The notes under the pieces are model-generated. The model saw only the letters and a list, made by a program, of their open reading frames with translations. It was not told the origin of the DNA and ran no database searches. This document shows, piece after piece, positions 7,107-15,397 of a stretch of DNA of 64,000 nt. Position numbers and translations under genes: made by a program. The DNA is from 2-01-FULL-40-13 sp964433155 (GTDB lineage: Bacteria > Patescibacteriota > Microgenomatia > UBA1406 > GWC2-37-13), in contig CAYSQE010000003.1 in NCBI GenBank assembly GCA_964433155.1, positions 19,561 through 83,560 of the forward strand. Reading direction: 5' to 3'. Numbering within the stretch: position 1 is the first letter of the stretch; every line of letters begins with the position of its first letter.

Positions 7107-7754
7107 CTAAGTCGAGTTTCTGCTCTTGTATAGAAAATTTTTTGCTTTCTCATCATTTTTCCATTGAGCAAGTGTATAGCCATTTCTATCCTTCCTAGAT
7201 ATCAAGGGCTGATTTGATCTAACTGCATCAAAGTTTTTTTTTAAATCATCGCTACATAAAGACCAGTCTAAATCTAAGGAAAGTGGTGAAATACCAGCTT
7301 CAGAGTTTGAGTTATATTCACCAGTGCAAAAATACTCAATGATCGTCTCAGCTAAAAAAAAGTTACCATGTGCAAATCCGACCGGTATCCAGATCCACTC
7401 ATTGAAATCTCTTTGTGGTGATGCGGGCATATCATAAACTATGATCTTACCAAATGTTGGCGAATTTAATCTTATATCGAGTATCATATCTACCATATGA
7501 CCATGAACCGTTCTAACAAGCTTACCCATATATGGATTCCACTGAAAATGAAGACCCCTTATCACATTTTTACGTGAAAAACTCTCATTCACCTGAACAA
7601 ACGCGGCGTTTTTATAGAAAGATGTCTCATTGTTTTTTTGAAAGTCGCTTTGACGAAATAGTTCGCTAAAATAACCACGCTCATCGCCGAAGCGAGAGAA
7701 TTTAATAACTTTAACTTCTGGAAAAATTAATGTTTTGACTTCAAGAATCTTCAT
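7107..7754 (-). CDS. dTDP-4-dehydrorhamnose 3,5-epimerase family (RmlC-like) cupin
   Basis: The 215-residue product carries the RmlC landmarks: GDERGYFSELF (residues 23-33), FVQVNESFS, NVIRGLHFQ with the catalytic His, KLVRTVHG, LDIRLNSPTFGK, PVGFAHGNF and EYFCTGEY. RmlC enzymes epimerise a dTDP-4-keto-6-deoxyhexose; relatives act on other nucleotide sugars. No rmlA, rmlB or rmlD accompanies it, so it may serve another keto-sugar, perhaps with the divergent aminotransferase at 7814. It is single-copy and divergent from that gene across a 59-bp spacer containing TATAGT and TATACA on the plus strand. Confidence 0.8.
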   Translation of the reverse strand: MKILEVKTLIFPEVKVIKFSRFGDERGYFSELFRQSDFQKNNETSFYKNAAFVQVNESFSRKNVIRGLHFQWNPYMGKLVRTVHGHMVDMILDIRLNSPTFGKIIVYDMPASPQRDFNEWIWIPVGFAHGNFFLAETIIEYFCTGEYNSNSEAGISPLSLDLDWSLCSDDLKKNFDAVRSNQPLISRKDRNGYTLAQWKNDEKAKNFLYKSRNST

Positions 7755-7813
7755 ATGAGCACATAAACTGCTATGTTATACTTATCGCTATAGTATACAA
7801 AATCTAAAACAGT

Positions 7814-8944
7814 ATGCATATCCCCTTCGTTGATTTGCAAGCTCAATATAAATCCAATAAGGCAGAAATTAATTCTGCCATTAATAATGTTATAAAGAAT
7901 ACTGAATTTATTTTAGGAAAGGAAGTTGAAGAGTTTGAAAAGAATTTCTCTCAGTTTTTAGGAGTAAAAAATTGCGTTACGCTTGCTTCCGGTACCGATG
8001 CTCTAATTATTGGAATGAGATCGCTTTCTCTTCCGCCCGGAAGTGAAATTTTAATACCCTCAAATACATTCATTGCAACAGCGTTGGCAGCCTCTTTCAA
8101 TGGCCATAAACCGGTATTTGTGGATGCCGATCCAAATGATCACGGCATAAACCTTTCAGATCTAGCAAAAAAAATAAATAGCCGTACAAGGGCAATTGTA
8201 GTTGTACATCTATATGGACAGTCTGACAAAATAGGTGAAATTGATGAAGTCATTAAAAAAAGCGGTAGGACTATCTATCTTATAGAGGATGCTTGCCAAG
8301 CTCATGGCGCAGAATATAAAGGAAAAAAAGTCGGGACTTTTGGAATTTTTTCTACCTTTTCGTTTTATCCTTCCAAAAATTTAGGGGCTTATGGAGACGG
8401 AGGAGCGATCTGCACAAACAACGATAAACTAGCCAACAAATTAAAGCTTCTACGACAATATGGTCAAAGAAAAAAATATTATCATGATGTATTAGGCGTT
8501 AACTCTAGGCTAGATACAATTCAGGCAGCGGTTCTAAATGTTAAACTACCATATCTTGAAAAATGGAATAAAAAAAGACAAGAAATTGCGTCTTTATATA
8601 CGGAATTAATCAAACGCTCAATTCCTCAAATCAAAACTCCTCATATTTTTACTGAAAGAAAAAGCATCTTTCATTTATATCTAATTAGAACAAAAAAAAG
8701 GAATCGACTCCAGAAATATTTAAAAAATGACGGAGTAACCACGCTAATTCATTATCCCATACCTCTTCATTTACAAAAAGCATATAAATTTTTAAAATAT
8801 AAAAGGGGAGACTTGCCCGTAAGTGAAAAATTGGCTCAAGAAATATTATCATTGCCTATTTATCCTGAATTGAAAAAAAATCAAACCCATTATGTCGTTA
8901 ATCTTTTAAAGCGATTTTATGAAAAATCCAACCCAAATAATTAA
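7814..8944 (+). CDS. DegT/DnrJ/EryC1/StrS sugar aminotransferase
   Basis: A PLP enzyme of 376 residues. Lys188 in FYPSKNLGAYGDGGAI is the Schiff-base lysine and Asp159 (IEDACQAHG) contacts the pyridine nitrogen. Such enzymes aminate keto groups of nucleotide-linked deoxysugars. The N-terminal IPFVDLQAQY and the neighbouring hexapeptide acetyltransferase are typical of 3-aminotransferases (FdtB, WbpE or WlbC type), giving a 3-acetamido sugar; whether the carrier is dTDP or UDP cannot be decided. The downstream gene overlaps its end by 26 bp, suggesting translational coupling. Confidence 0.85.
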   Translation: MHIPFVDLQAQYKSNKAEINSAINNVIKNTEFILGKEVEEFEKNFSQFLGVKNCVTLASGTDALIIGMRSLSLPPGSEILIPSNTFIATALAASFNGHKPVFVDADPNDHGINLSDLAKKINSRTRAIVVVHLYGQSDKIGEIDEVIKKSGRTIYLIEDACQAHGAEYKGKKVGTFGIFSTFSFYPSKNLGAYGDGGAICTNNDKLANKLKLLRQYGQRKKYYHDVLGVNSRLDTIQAAVLNVKLPYLEKWNKKRQEIASLYTELIKRSIPQIKTPHIFTERKSIFHLYLIRTKKRNRLQKYLKNDGVTTLIHYPIPLHLQKAYKFLKYKRGDLPVSEKLAQEILSLPIYPELKKNQTHYVVNLLKRFYEKSNPNN

Positions 8945-9383
8945 AAACTCAAAGATTGGAAAAAATACCAAAATTTGGAATTTTGTAAACCTTTATGGTT
9001 GCACTATAGGTGCCGATTGTATGATTGGGGCTTTTGTAGAAATTCAAAAAGGAGCAACCATTGGTAATAAAGTAAAGATTCAATCGCACGCCTTTATCTG
9101 CGAAGGGGTAACCATTGAGGACGAAGTATTCATAAGTCATCACGTTGTTTTCATCAACGATAACTATCCACGGGTTGGAAGTCGTAAGTGGAAAATGTTA
9201 AAAACAGTAGTTAGACGTGGAGCAACCATCGGGTCTAATACAACGATATTAGGAGGTATTGAAATTGGGCAGAACGCGATGGTTGGTGCAGGAGCCGTCG
9301 TAACCAAAGATGTTCCAGATAATTCAATCGTTCTAGGAAATCCCGCTAAAGTAATCAGAAAAATAAAAAATTCCCCTATTTAA
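8919..9383 (+). CDS. Left-handed beta-helix sugar N-acetyltransferase (WbpD/WlbB/FdtC-like)
   Basis: The 154 residues are built from hexapeptide repeats (isoleucine or valine every sixth residue: IGKNTKIWNF, IGADCMIGAF, IGNKVKIQSH) that fold as a left-handed beta-helix and use acetyl-CoA. HHVVFINDNYPR holds the conserved His and Asn seen in 3-amino-sugar N-acetyltransferases. It overlaps the aminotransferase and very probably acetylates its product. Alternatives such as an O-acetyltransferase are less likely given that pairing. Confidence 0.82.
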   Translation: MKNPTQIIKNSKIGKNTKIWNFVNLYGCTIGADCMIGAFVEIQKGATIGNKVKIQSHAFICEGVTIEDEVFISHHVVFINDNYPRVGSRKWKMLKTVVRRGATIGSNTTILGGIEIGQNAMVGAGAVVTKDVPDNSIVLGNPAKVIRKIKNSPI

Positions 9384-10714
9384 GGAAAATATGGCTTTTG
9401 CAAAAAAAGTGTTCTGCGAATTTTTTTTATTGCTCGGTTTAAAGAAGACAACAGGTCTTTATTTCGAAGTTCCTCTTCAGTAGGGAAAAAATCCCATCTT
9501 GGAAGTATTTTGAGTGTAACAGTATTGCTTTTTATCAATTTTTTTTCTGGGACATCATCTTTGATTCTCTCTATCCATAAGTAGAGAGTTCCTTCTTTCC
9601 AATGCAACGGTATTGTAAAGATGAGTTCTTCCTCCTGCCATTCATCCACAAAAACTGGCCCGTAGCTGCTCATTAACCTATCTTTTTTATTCACCCTCCA
9701 ACCAAAATTGTATCCTTTTAATCTTACTTTTTGCGCAAGAGTTGTCGTTTCCTGATCAACAAACATTATGGTTAAATTCTCACGTAGCTTTCTTTGATAA
9801 TCAGCATATCTATTCAACTGCCATGTCAAGAAGGCAACTATAGAAAGTACAACGATAATAAATAAGGAAACGATGGTAACTCCGACTAAGCTCATTTTAA
9901 TAAGTTTCCAAAGCAGTTCTAACGCTCTGATTAGGTATTCTTTTTTTTCAGAAAAATAGGTTATTAATTTTCTAATATTACTTAAGTAAGTTAGCCCAAA
10001 TACGCTTATCAAGTAAACCAATAAACAAGTAATAACGGTTAAAAGTATTATCTCTATGAAGTCGAATTTGCTAAAGTTGGAAAGGATTTTAAAGATCAAG
10101 ACTAAATATAAAATAATAAAAAGAAAGAAAGAAATACCCATGATTGCCAAAACAACCTTCTTCATGTTTGGCTTTATTAAATTAGAAAGAGTTCTAAATT
10201 CAGACAAGCTTAACCTTATTTCAGCAGGGGCAGTAATTATTTTTTTAAAAAAACTTAAATCTAGAAAAGAAAAAAACGAGACAAAATTAGGCAAAAGAAC
10301 CAAAAATAACAGCGTAAAAAACAAGATTAAAATATTTTCAAAGTTCTCCAATTCTAAAAAATTCTTAATAAAAAAAGTGCTAAAAAAAAATGAAGTAATT
10401 AAAGCAACAATCAGCTCATCTCTACTTTTAAAACGTAGAAATTTTACTTCAATCTTTTTTTCTCTATAACGGAAGTATATACCTACAATTGTCAAAATAA
10501 ACATCATTAAAAGGATTAGTCCCAAATCAAAATTATCAAGAGAAAGGATGGTTTTTTCACTAAACTCAACTGGAAAATCTGGGAAAAGATAGTATAAAAA
10601 AAAGCTCAAAGCTAGATAAGAAAAAAAAAGGATGGGCAAGAACCAACAAAGAAACTTGACTATCTCATAAAAAAATATTGCGATATACTTTGTAAACTTT
10701 CCTATCTGATTCAT
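9380..10714 (-). CDS. Multi-pass membrane protein with C-terminal soluble domain, unknown function
   Basis: The 444-residue product has about seven or eight hydrophobic segments in residues 10-310, then a soluble tail of about 130 residues with LTIMFVDQETTTLAQKVRL and KGYNFGWRV, which looks like an IPT/TIG-type beta-sandwich; that fold call is tentative. The end is basic. Its start overlaps the stop of the upstream gene (ATGA at 10711-10714), so the two form a unit. I do not recognise the family. Position beside sugar genes suggests an envelope function. Confidence 0.6.
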   Translation of the reverse strand: MNQIGKFTKYIAIFFYEIVKFLCWFLPILFFSYLALSFFLYYLFPDFPVEFSEKTILSLDNFDLGLILLMMFILTIVGIYFRYREKKIEVKFLRFKSRDELIVALITSFFFSTFFIKNFLELENFENILILFFTLLFLVLLPNFVSFFSFLDLSFFKKIITAPAEIRLSLSEFRTLSNLIKPNMKKVVLAIMGISFFLFIILYLVLIFKILSNFSKFDFIEIILLTVITCLLVYLISVFGLTYLSNIRKLITYFSEKKEYLIRALELLWKLIKMSLVGVTIVSLFIIVVLSIVAFLTWQLNRYADYQRKLRENLTIMFVDQETTTLAQKVRLKGYNFGWRVNKKDRLMSSYGPVFVDEWQEEELIFTIPLHWKEGTLYLWIERIKDDVPEKKLIKSNTVTLKILPRWDFFPTEEELRNKDLLSSLNRAIKKIRRTLFLQKPYFP

Positions 10715-11217
10715 ATGTTATTTAATTGCTCTTTGAACGCTTTTATAACAGACCAAGTAAAGAGAAAAAATGCCAAGATGGCAAAAACTTCCTCATTTTT
10801 TGTGTATTTAAAAATTGAAAAAAACGCAGCATAAGAAATGGCGAGAATCGACATTAACACGCTTGTTGCGGAAGAAATGTTTAAAAGAATTAATAAACCA
10901 AGCATGATAAGAAAAATCAATGTAGCCTCATCAATTACTTCAAACAGCCACCCGGGCTCTCCTCCCTTCCGAGCAACAAAAATTGCTACGGCCCAGAACA
11001 AGACTAGAAGAAGTCTTTTTATCAGATCTAACTTGTCAAGGCTATAACTTCTAATATCTTGTTGAATAAAATAAAAAATCTTTTCAAATAGCCTGAAATT
11101 AACAAGCAATGCAGATACAAATAATACAAGTAGCAAAAAAGACGAGTGGCTTTCTTTCATCTGCCTTACAAGATTGTAGGCAACAATGAGAAAAATTGCA
11201 TAAAATGTTCTCGCCAT
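10711..11217 (-). CDS. Small polytopic membrane protein, unknown function
   Basis: 168 residues, almost entirely hydrophobic, with about five predicted membrane helices and no recognised motif. It is the first gene of a two-gene unit with 9380-10714. The minus-strand -10 box TACAAT ends 6 nt before the ATG, so the transcript is probably leaderless. A 52-bp divergent spacer separates it from the glycan operon starting at 11270. Confidence 0.55.
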   Translation of the reverse strand: MARTFYAIFLIVAYNLVRQMKESHSSFLLLVLFVSALLVNFRLFEKIFYFIQQDIRSYSLDKLDLIKRLLLVLFWAVAIFVARKGGEPGWLFEVIDEATLIFLIMLGLLILLNISSATSVLMSILAISYAAFFSIFKYTKNEEVFAILAFFLFTWSVIKAFKEQLNNI

Positions 11218-11269
11218 TAAAATATTGTATATTATTAAAGAAAAATAGTTTTGGTTATAATATTAGCCG

Positions 11270-12037
11270 ATGGAAAAGAAAAATGCATATCATTTCTTAA
11301 GCCTAGTCATACCAGTCTATAAGCAGGAAAGAACAATTATTAACGATCTTCGACAGATTAAAAAGGCCATTGATAAAATCCGCTATCCCCATGAAATCAT
11401 TGCAGTAGTCGATGGGATAATGGATAAATCGCTAGAAAAAATTAAAAAAGCGAAGCTTATGGGTGTTAAAACTATAGGTTATATGAAAAACCAGGGTAAA
11501 AGCTATGCCGTGAGACTTGGGATGACTAAAGCCAGAGGAGATTATGTCATTTTTTTGGACGCTGGTATGGAAATTGATCCAAACGCTATCTCAATGCTTC
11601 TTGAACATATGGAATGGTACAACGCGGATATTATTGTTGGTTCAAAAAGACACCCCGCCTCTTTTGTTAAATATTCTACTATGCGTAAAATTTTAAGTTA
11701 TGGCTATTATCTACTTGTAAAATTATTATTTGGCATCAAGATACACGATACCCAAGCTGGAATAAAAATTTTTAAAAAAGAGGTCCTAGAGAAAGTCCTC
11801 CCACGACTGGTTGAAAAAAGATTTGCTGGCGACTTAGAGGTTATTGTTGTTGCAGACAGTTTAGGCTTTAAACGCATTTTCGAAGCCCCGATTAAAATGG
11901 ATTACAATTTGGCTCCATTAACTTCAGCAGCAACAATTAAATCAGTGATTGGGATTCTTAAAGATACGATGGCTATTTTCTACCGAAAAAATGTCATTCG
12001 TCATTATAATCGGCCACATCATGTTTTCCGCTTATGA
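11270..12037 (+). CDS. Family 2 glycosyltransferase (polyprenyl-phosphate mannose/glucose synthase-like)
   Basis: 255 residues with a GT-A nucleotide-sugar domain: LVIPVYKQERTI at the N-terminus, a DG pair near residue 48, VIFLDAGMEIDP supplying the metal-binding acidic motif, and QAGIKIFKKEVL characteristic of the DPM1/GtrB group. It likely charges polyprenyl phosphate with a sugar used by membrane GT-C enzymes such as those at 15398, 26285 and 28405. No C-terminal membrane helices are obvious. The promoter TATAAT ends 8 nt before ATG, and this gene opens a long co-directional operon. Confidence 0.8.
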   Translation: MEKKNAYHFLSLVIPVYKQERTIINDLRQIKKAIDKIRYPHEIIAVVDGIMDKSLEKIKKAKLMGVKTIGYMKNQGKSYAVRLGMTKARGDYVIFLDAGMEIDPNAISMLLEHMEWYNADIIVGSKRHPASFVKYSTMRKILSYGYYLLVKLLFGIKIHDTQAGIKIFKKEVLEKVLPRLVEKRFAGDLEVIVVADSLGFKRIFEAPIKMDYNLAPLTSAATIKSVIGILKDTMAIFYRKNVIRHYNRPHHVFRL

Positions 12038-13140
12038 AAATTATCATATTAAACTGGCGTTGTCCCAGAAATCCATTATCCGGCGGGGCCGAAAAAGTCA
12101 CACTTGAGCATGCTAAAGCTTGGGTAAAAAAAGGACAAGATGTAACTTGGATCTGCGGTAATTACCCACATGGTAAAAAGTTTGAGATCCTTGATGGTAT
12201 TAAAATCTATCGCTTCGGAAGTCCAACCACTATTTATATTCTCGCTCCTTTTATCTATTGGCTTAAATTCAAAGCTGATTTTGATTTGGTGATTGACGAA
12301 ATTCATGGCCTACCCTTTCTAATACCTATTTGGGCATATAAATCGAAAAAATTAGCCTACATCCACGAAGTCGCACAAGAAATCTGGGACGAGATGTTTT
12401 TCTTCCCTATCAATTTTGTTGGAAAACTTTATGAAAAAATTTATTTTTTATTTTACAAAAAAACATCTTTTTTAACCGGCTCTCCATCAACAAAAAAAGA
12501 TCTGATTAAATATGGGATACCGGAAAAAAATATTACTATTATTCCCCACGGCTTGTTTCTAAAATCATTAAATAATATTCCAAAAAAAAGAAAAAAATTA
12601 ACCTTGATTTTTATCTCTCGTCTGGTAAAGATGAAAGGAATAGAAGAGGCCTTAAAAATATTTTCTCTTGTTAACAGAAAAGTTAAAAAAGCCAGATTTT
12701 TCGTCGTTGGTGATGGAGAAAAAAATTATATAAATTATTTAAAACAATTAACAAGAAAATTAAAAATCGAGGACGACGTTAGGTTTTTCGGTTATATTAA
12801 CGACCAGAAAAAAACAATACTTCTTCAATCTTCCCATTTATTAATCCATACATCAGTAAGAGAAGGTTTTGGTCTGGTAGTGACAGAGGCCAATTCTCAA
12901 GGAACACCAGCGATAGTTTACGACTCACCTGGTCTTCGTGATGTAGTAATAAACAACATAAACGGACTTCAAATACCAAAAGGTGACGTCAAAAAAATGG
13001 CTTATAAAATCATCGAAGTTTTTAAAGATAAAAAAAAATATAATTATTTAGTTAAAAAATCAATCGAATACTCAAAAAGATTTGACTGGCAAAAAATTAC
13101 CGAACAAAGTTTTAATCTTATAAGATCTCTAATGCTATGA
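12034..13140 (+). CDS. Family 4 glycosyltransferase (GT-B)
   Basis: 368 residues with the glycogen-synthase-like GT-B architecture: a glycine-rich acceptor loop PLSGGAEKVTLEHA near the N-terminus, and a C-terminal nucleotide-sugar domain with LIFISRLVKMKGIEEAL, HTSVREGFGLVVTEA (the EX7E motif) and ANSQGTPAIVYDSPGLRD. Retaining transferase acting on the cytoplasmic face. It overlaps its neighbours on both sides by ATGA, indicating translational coupling. Donor and acceptor are unknown. Confidence 0.85.
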   Translation: MKIIILNWRCPRNPLSGGAEKVTLEHAKAWVKKGQDVTWICGNYPHGKKFEILDGIKIYRFGSPTTIYILAPFIYWLKFKADFDLVIDEIHGLPFLIPIWAYKSKKLAYIHEVAQEIWDEMFFFPINFVGKLYEKIYFLFYKKTSFLTGSPSTKKDLIKYGIPEKNITIIPHGLFLKSLNNIPKKRKKLTLIFISRLVKMKGIEEALKIFSLVNRKVKKARFFVVGDGEKNYINYLKQLTRKLKIEDDVRFFGYINDQKKTILLQSSHLLIHTSVREGFGLVVTEANSQGTPAIVYDSPGLRDVVINNINGLQIPKGDVKKMAYKIIEVFKDKKKYNYLVKKSIEYSKRFDWQKITEQSFNLIRSLML

Positions 13141-13979
13141 CGTATAAAAAAATTAGTAATCTACCTTTTATTTCAGTAATAATAACGTCAAAAAACTCTG
13201 AAAAAACAATTGAAGATTGCCTTAGATCGATCAAAAAACAAAATTATTACAACTACGAAATGATTGTCATAGATAATAAAAGTAATGATAACACCATCCC
13301 AATTGCAGAAAAATACACTCACAATATATTTATCTACGGACCTGAAAGGAGCGCGCAAAGAAATTTTGGAGCTAAAAAATCTTTAGGCGATTATCTTTTG
13401 TTTATCGACTCCGACATGAAACTTTCCTCAGGCGTCATCAAAAACTGTGCCAGCCTTATTGCAAAAAGCGCTGATGTTGTAGCTATAATAATTCCCGAAG
13501 AATCCTTCGGTATTGGATTCTGGGCTAAATGCAAAAAATTGGAACGAAGCTACTACACTAATATTGACTGGATAGAAGCTGCTCGTTTTTACAAAAAAAG
13601 TGCTTTTGAAAAAGCCGGTGGTTATGACCAAAATTTGATAAGCGGTGAGGACTGGGATTTATCCCAACGGGTAAAAAGTCTTGGCAGTGTCAAAAGAATT
13701 TATGAAATAATATTTCATAATGAAGGAAATATCAGTCTGATCAATACCATTAAAAAGAAGTTTTACTATGCTCAAAAATTGCACCCATATCTATCTAAAC
13801 AACAAAATAAAAAATATTTTGAATCACAAAGGAGTATTATTCAAAGATATAAATTATTTTTATCTAACCCTAAAAAGCTTTTTCAAAATCCGATTCTTGG
13901 CTTAGGGATGTTATTCATGAAAACTTGCGAATTTGGCTTCGGCGCATTAGGATATATGCTTGGTAGAATAAAAACTTAA
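13137..13979 (+). CDS. Family 2 glycosyltransferase
   Basis: 280 residues. PFISVIITSKNSEKTIEDCL, VIDNKSNDNT and LLFIDSDMKLS give the GT-A core with its DSD metal site, and GGYDQNLISGEDWDLSQR supplies the ED/W catalytic-loop motif of inverting GT2 enzymes. A short hydrophobic C-terminal segment (LGLGMLFMKTCEFGFG) may touch the membrane. It starts by ATGA overlap and its TAA shares a base with the next ATG. Confidence 0.83.
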   Translation: MTYKKISNLPFISVIITSKNSEKTIEDCLRSIKKQNYYNYEMIVIDNKSNDNTIPIAEKYTHNIFIYGPERSAQRNFGAKKSLGDYLLFIDSDMKLSSGVIKNCASLIAKSADVVAIIIPEESFGIGFWAKCKKLERSYYTNIDWIEAARFYKKSAFEKAGGYDQNLISGEDWDLSQRVKSLGSVKRIYEIIFHNEGNISLINTIKKKFYYAQKLHPYLSKQQNKKYFESQRSIIQRYKLFLSNPKKLFQNPILGLGMLFMKTCEFGFGALGYMLGRIKT

Positions 13980-14671
13980 TGAAAAATTTACATGCTGAAA
14001 AACCAGCCTCAGAACTCAAAGGCAGACTCAAGGCAAGCGCTGAGTTTATAGATGCTAAAGATATTAAAAATAAAAAGATTTTGGATATTGGCTGCGGATA
14101 TGGATGGTGTGAATTAAATCTTCTTAAAAGAGGAGCAAAAAAAATAATCGGCATAGAACCTGCAAAAAATGACCTAGAAACCGCAATAAAACATATTAAA
14201 AACGAAAAAATCGAATTTAAAATTGCCAGCGCGATACGATTACCATTCCCAGTAAATTTGTTTGACACAGTTGTCTGTTGGGAAGTTATCGAACATTTAC
14301 CAAAAAATACTGAACAACAATTGTTTAGGGAGGTCAAAAGAGTTTTAAAAAAAGGCGGCTCATTCTATCTCTCAACTCCTTATGATAACTTTTTCACGAA
14401 TTTATTTGATCCTGCTTACTGGCTTATTGGACATAGACATTACTCAAAGCTAAAGCTAACAGAATATGGCTTAGAAAATTCATTCATGGTCAGAAATCTT
14501 GAAGTAAAAGGTAAATTTTTCTCTTTATTGGCAATATTAAATATGTATATTATCAAGTGGCTGATTAAATTTAATCCTTTTTATCAAAAATATCTGACAA
14601 AATTAAGTGATGAAGAATATAATGTCAGAAATGGTTTTGTGAACATTTTTATTAAATACATTAAATTTTAA
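13979..14671 (+). CDS. SAM-dependent methyltransferase, class I
   Basis: The 230-residue product has motif I ILDIGCGYGWCE (about residues 36-47), acidic IGIEP, and the post-II VVCWEVIEHLPK of the UbiE/type-11 group. In this operon it probably methylates a glycan terminus or sugar hydroxyl, which in O-antigen systems can cap chains; this role is inferred from context. It is followed after 8 bp by a second, dissimilar methyltransferase. Confidence 0.82.
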   Translation: MKNLHAEKPASELKGRLKASAEFIDAKDIKNKKILDIGCGYGWCELNLLKRGAKKIIGIEPAKNDLETAIKHIKNEKIEFKIASAIRLPFPVNLFDTVVCWEVIEHLPKNTEQQLFREVKRVLKKGGSFYLSTPYDNFFTNLFDPAYWLIGHRHYSKLKLTEYGLENSFMVRNLEVKGKFFSLLAILNMYIIKWLIKFNPFYQKYLTKLSDEEYNVRNGFVNIFIKYIKF

Positions 14672-14679
14672 ATTTAATT

Positions 14680-15372
14680 ATGAGTCTATTGAAGACGTTT
14701 CTTCTCAATCTTTGGCTGTCGGCAGGGGCTAAAAATAATCAGAACATCTTAGATTTATGTGAGATAAATAGTAATGCCCGGTTTGTTGATCTCGGATGTA
14801 ACGACGGAAAGTGGTCAATAAAAGTTGCAAGAAAAATAGATACAAAATTAACGTTTGGATTAGATCTCTATGAGAAACAACTCAAAAAAGCCGCCAAATT
14901 AGATATTAATATTTTAAAGGGCGATCTGAATGAAAAACTATCCTATAAAAGTAACTTTTTTGACGTAGTTCACTCAAATCAAGTTATTGAACATTTGGCA
15001 AATGTAGATAATTTTGTCACCGAAATTTATCGGATATTAAAACCCGGCGGTTATGCAGTTATTTCAACCGAGAATCTGTCAAGCTGGCACAATATCATCG
15101 CTTTAATCTTTGGCTGGCAGGCATTTTCTCAACATATCAGCCAGAAATATCACATCGGTAATCCGTTTTCTCCTCATTATGGAAAAAAATTAAGAGGTGG
15201 CTGGACACATAATATCATTTTTACCTATTTTGGGCTGCAAAAAATTTTTACCAACTACGGTTTTACTGTAGAAGAAGTTAGAGGATCCGGATATTATCCG
15301 TTGCCAAACTTCTTTGCTCGCCTTGACCTCCGCCATGCGCATTTTATTGCAATAAAAGTACGAAAACCATAG
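14680..15372 (+). CDS. SAM-dependent methyltransferase, class I
   Basis: 230 residues with FVDLGCNDGKWSI as SAM-binding motif I, FGLDLYE as the acidic ribose contact and VHSNQVIEHLAN as the post-II motif. The C-terminal half is aromatic-rich (GGWTHNIIFTYFGLQK). Probably modifies a glycan or lipid carrier with its neighbour at 13979. The two methyltransferases are not recent duplicates by eye. Confidence 0.8.
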   Translation: MSLLKTFLLNLWLSAGAKNNQNILDLCEINSNARFVDLGCNDGKWSIKVARKIDTKLTFGLDLYEKQLKKAAKLDINILKGDLNEKLSYKSNFFDVVHSNQVIEHLANVDNFVTEIYRILKPGGYAVISTENLSSWHNIIALIFGWQAFSQHISQKYHIGNPFSPHYGKKLRGGWTHNIIFTYFGLQKIFTNYGFTVEEVRGSGYYPLPNFFARLDLRHAHFIAIKVRKP

Positions 15373-15397
15373 GAGTTATATTATATAATCTACCAAT

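Noticed and set aside
13915..14337. Minus-strand open frame across the methyltransferase region
   Set aside because: It is a shadow of the two plus-strand genes, which have clear motifs; its translation resembles no protein family.
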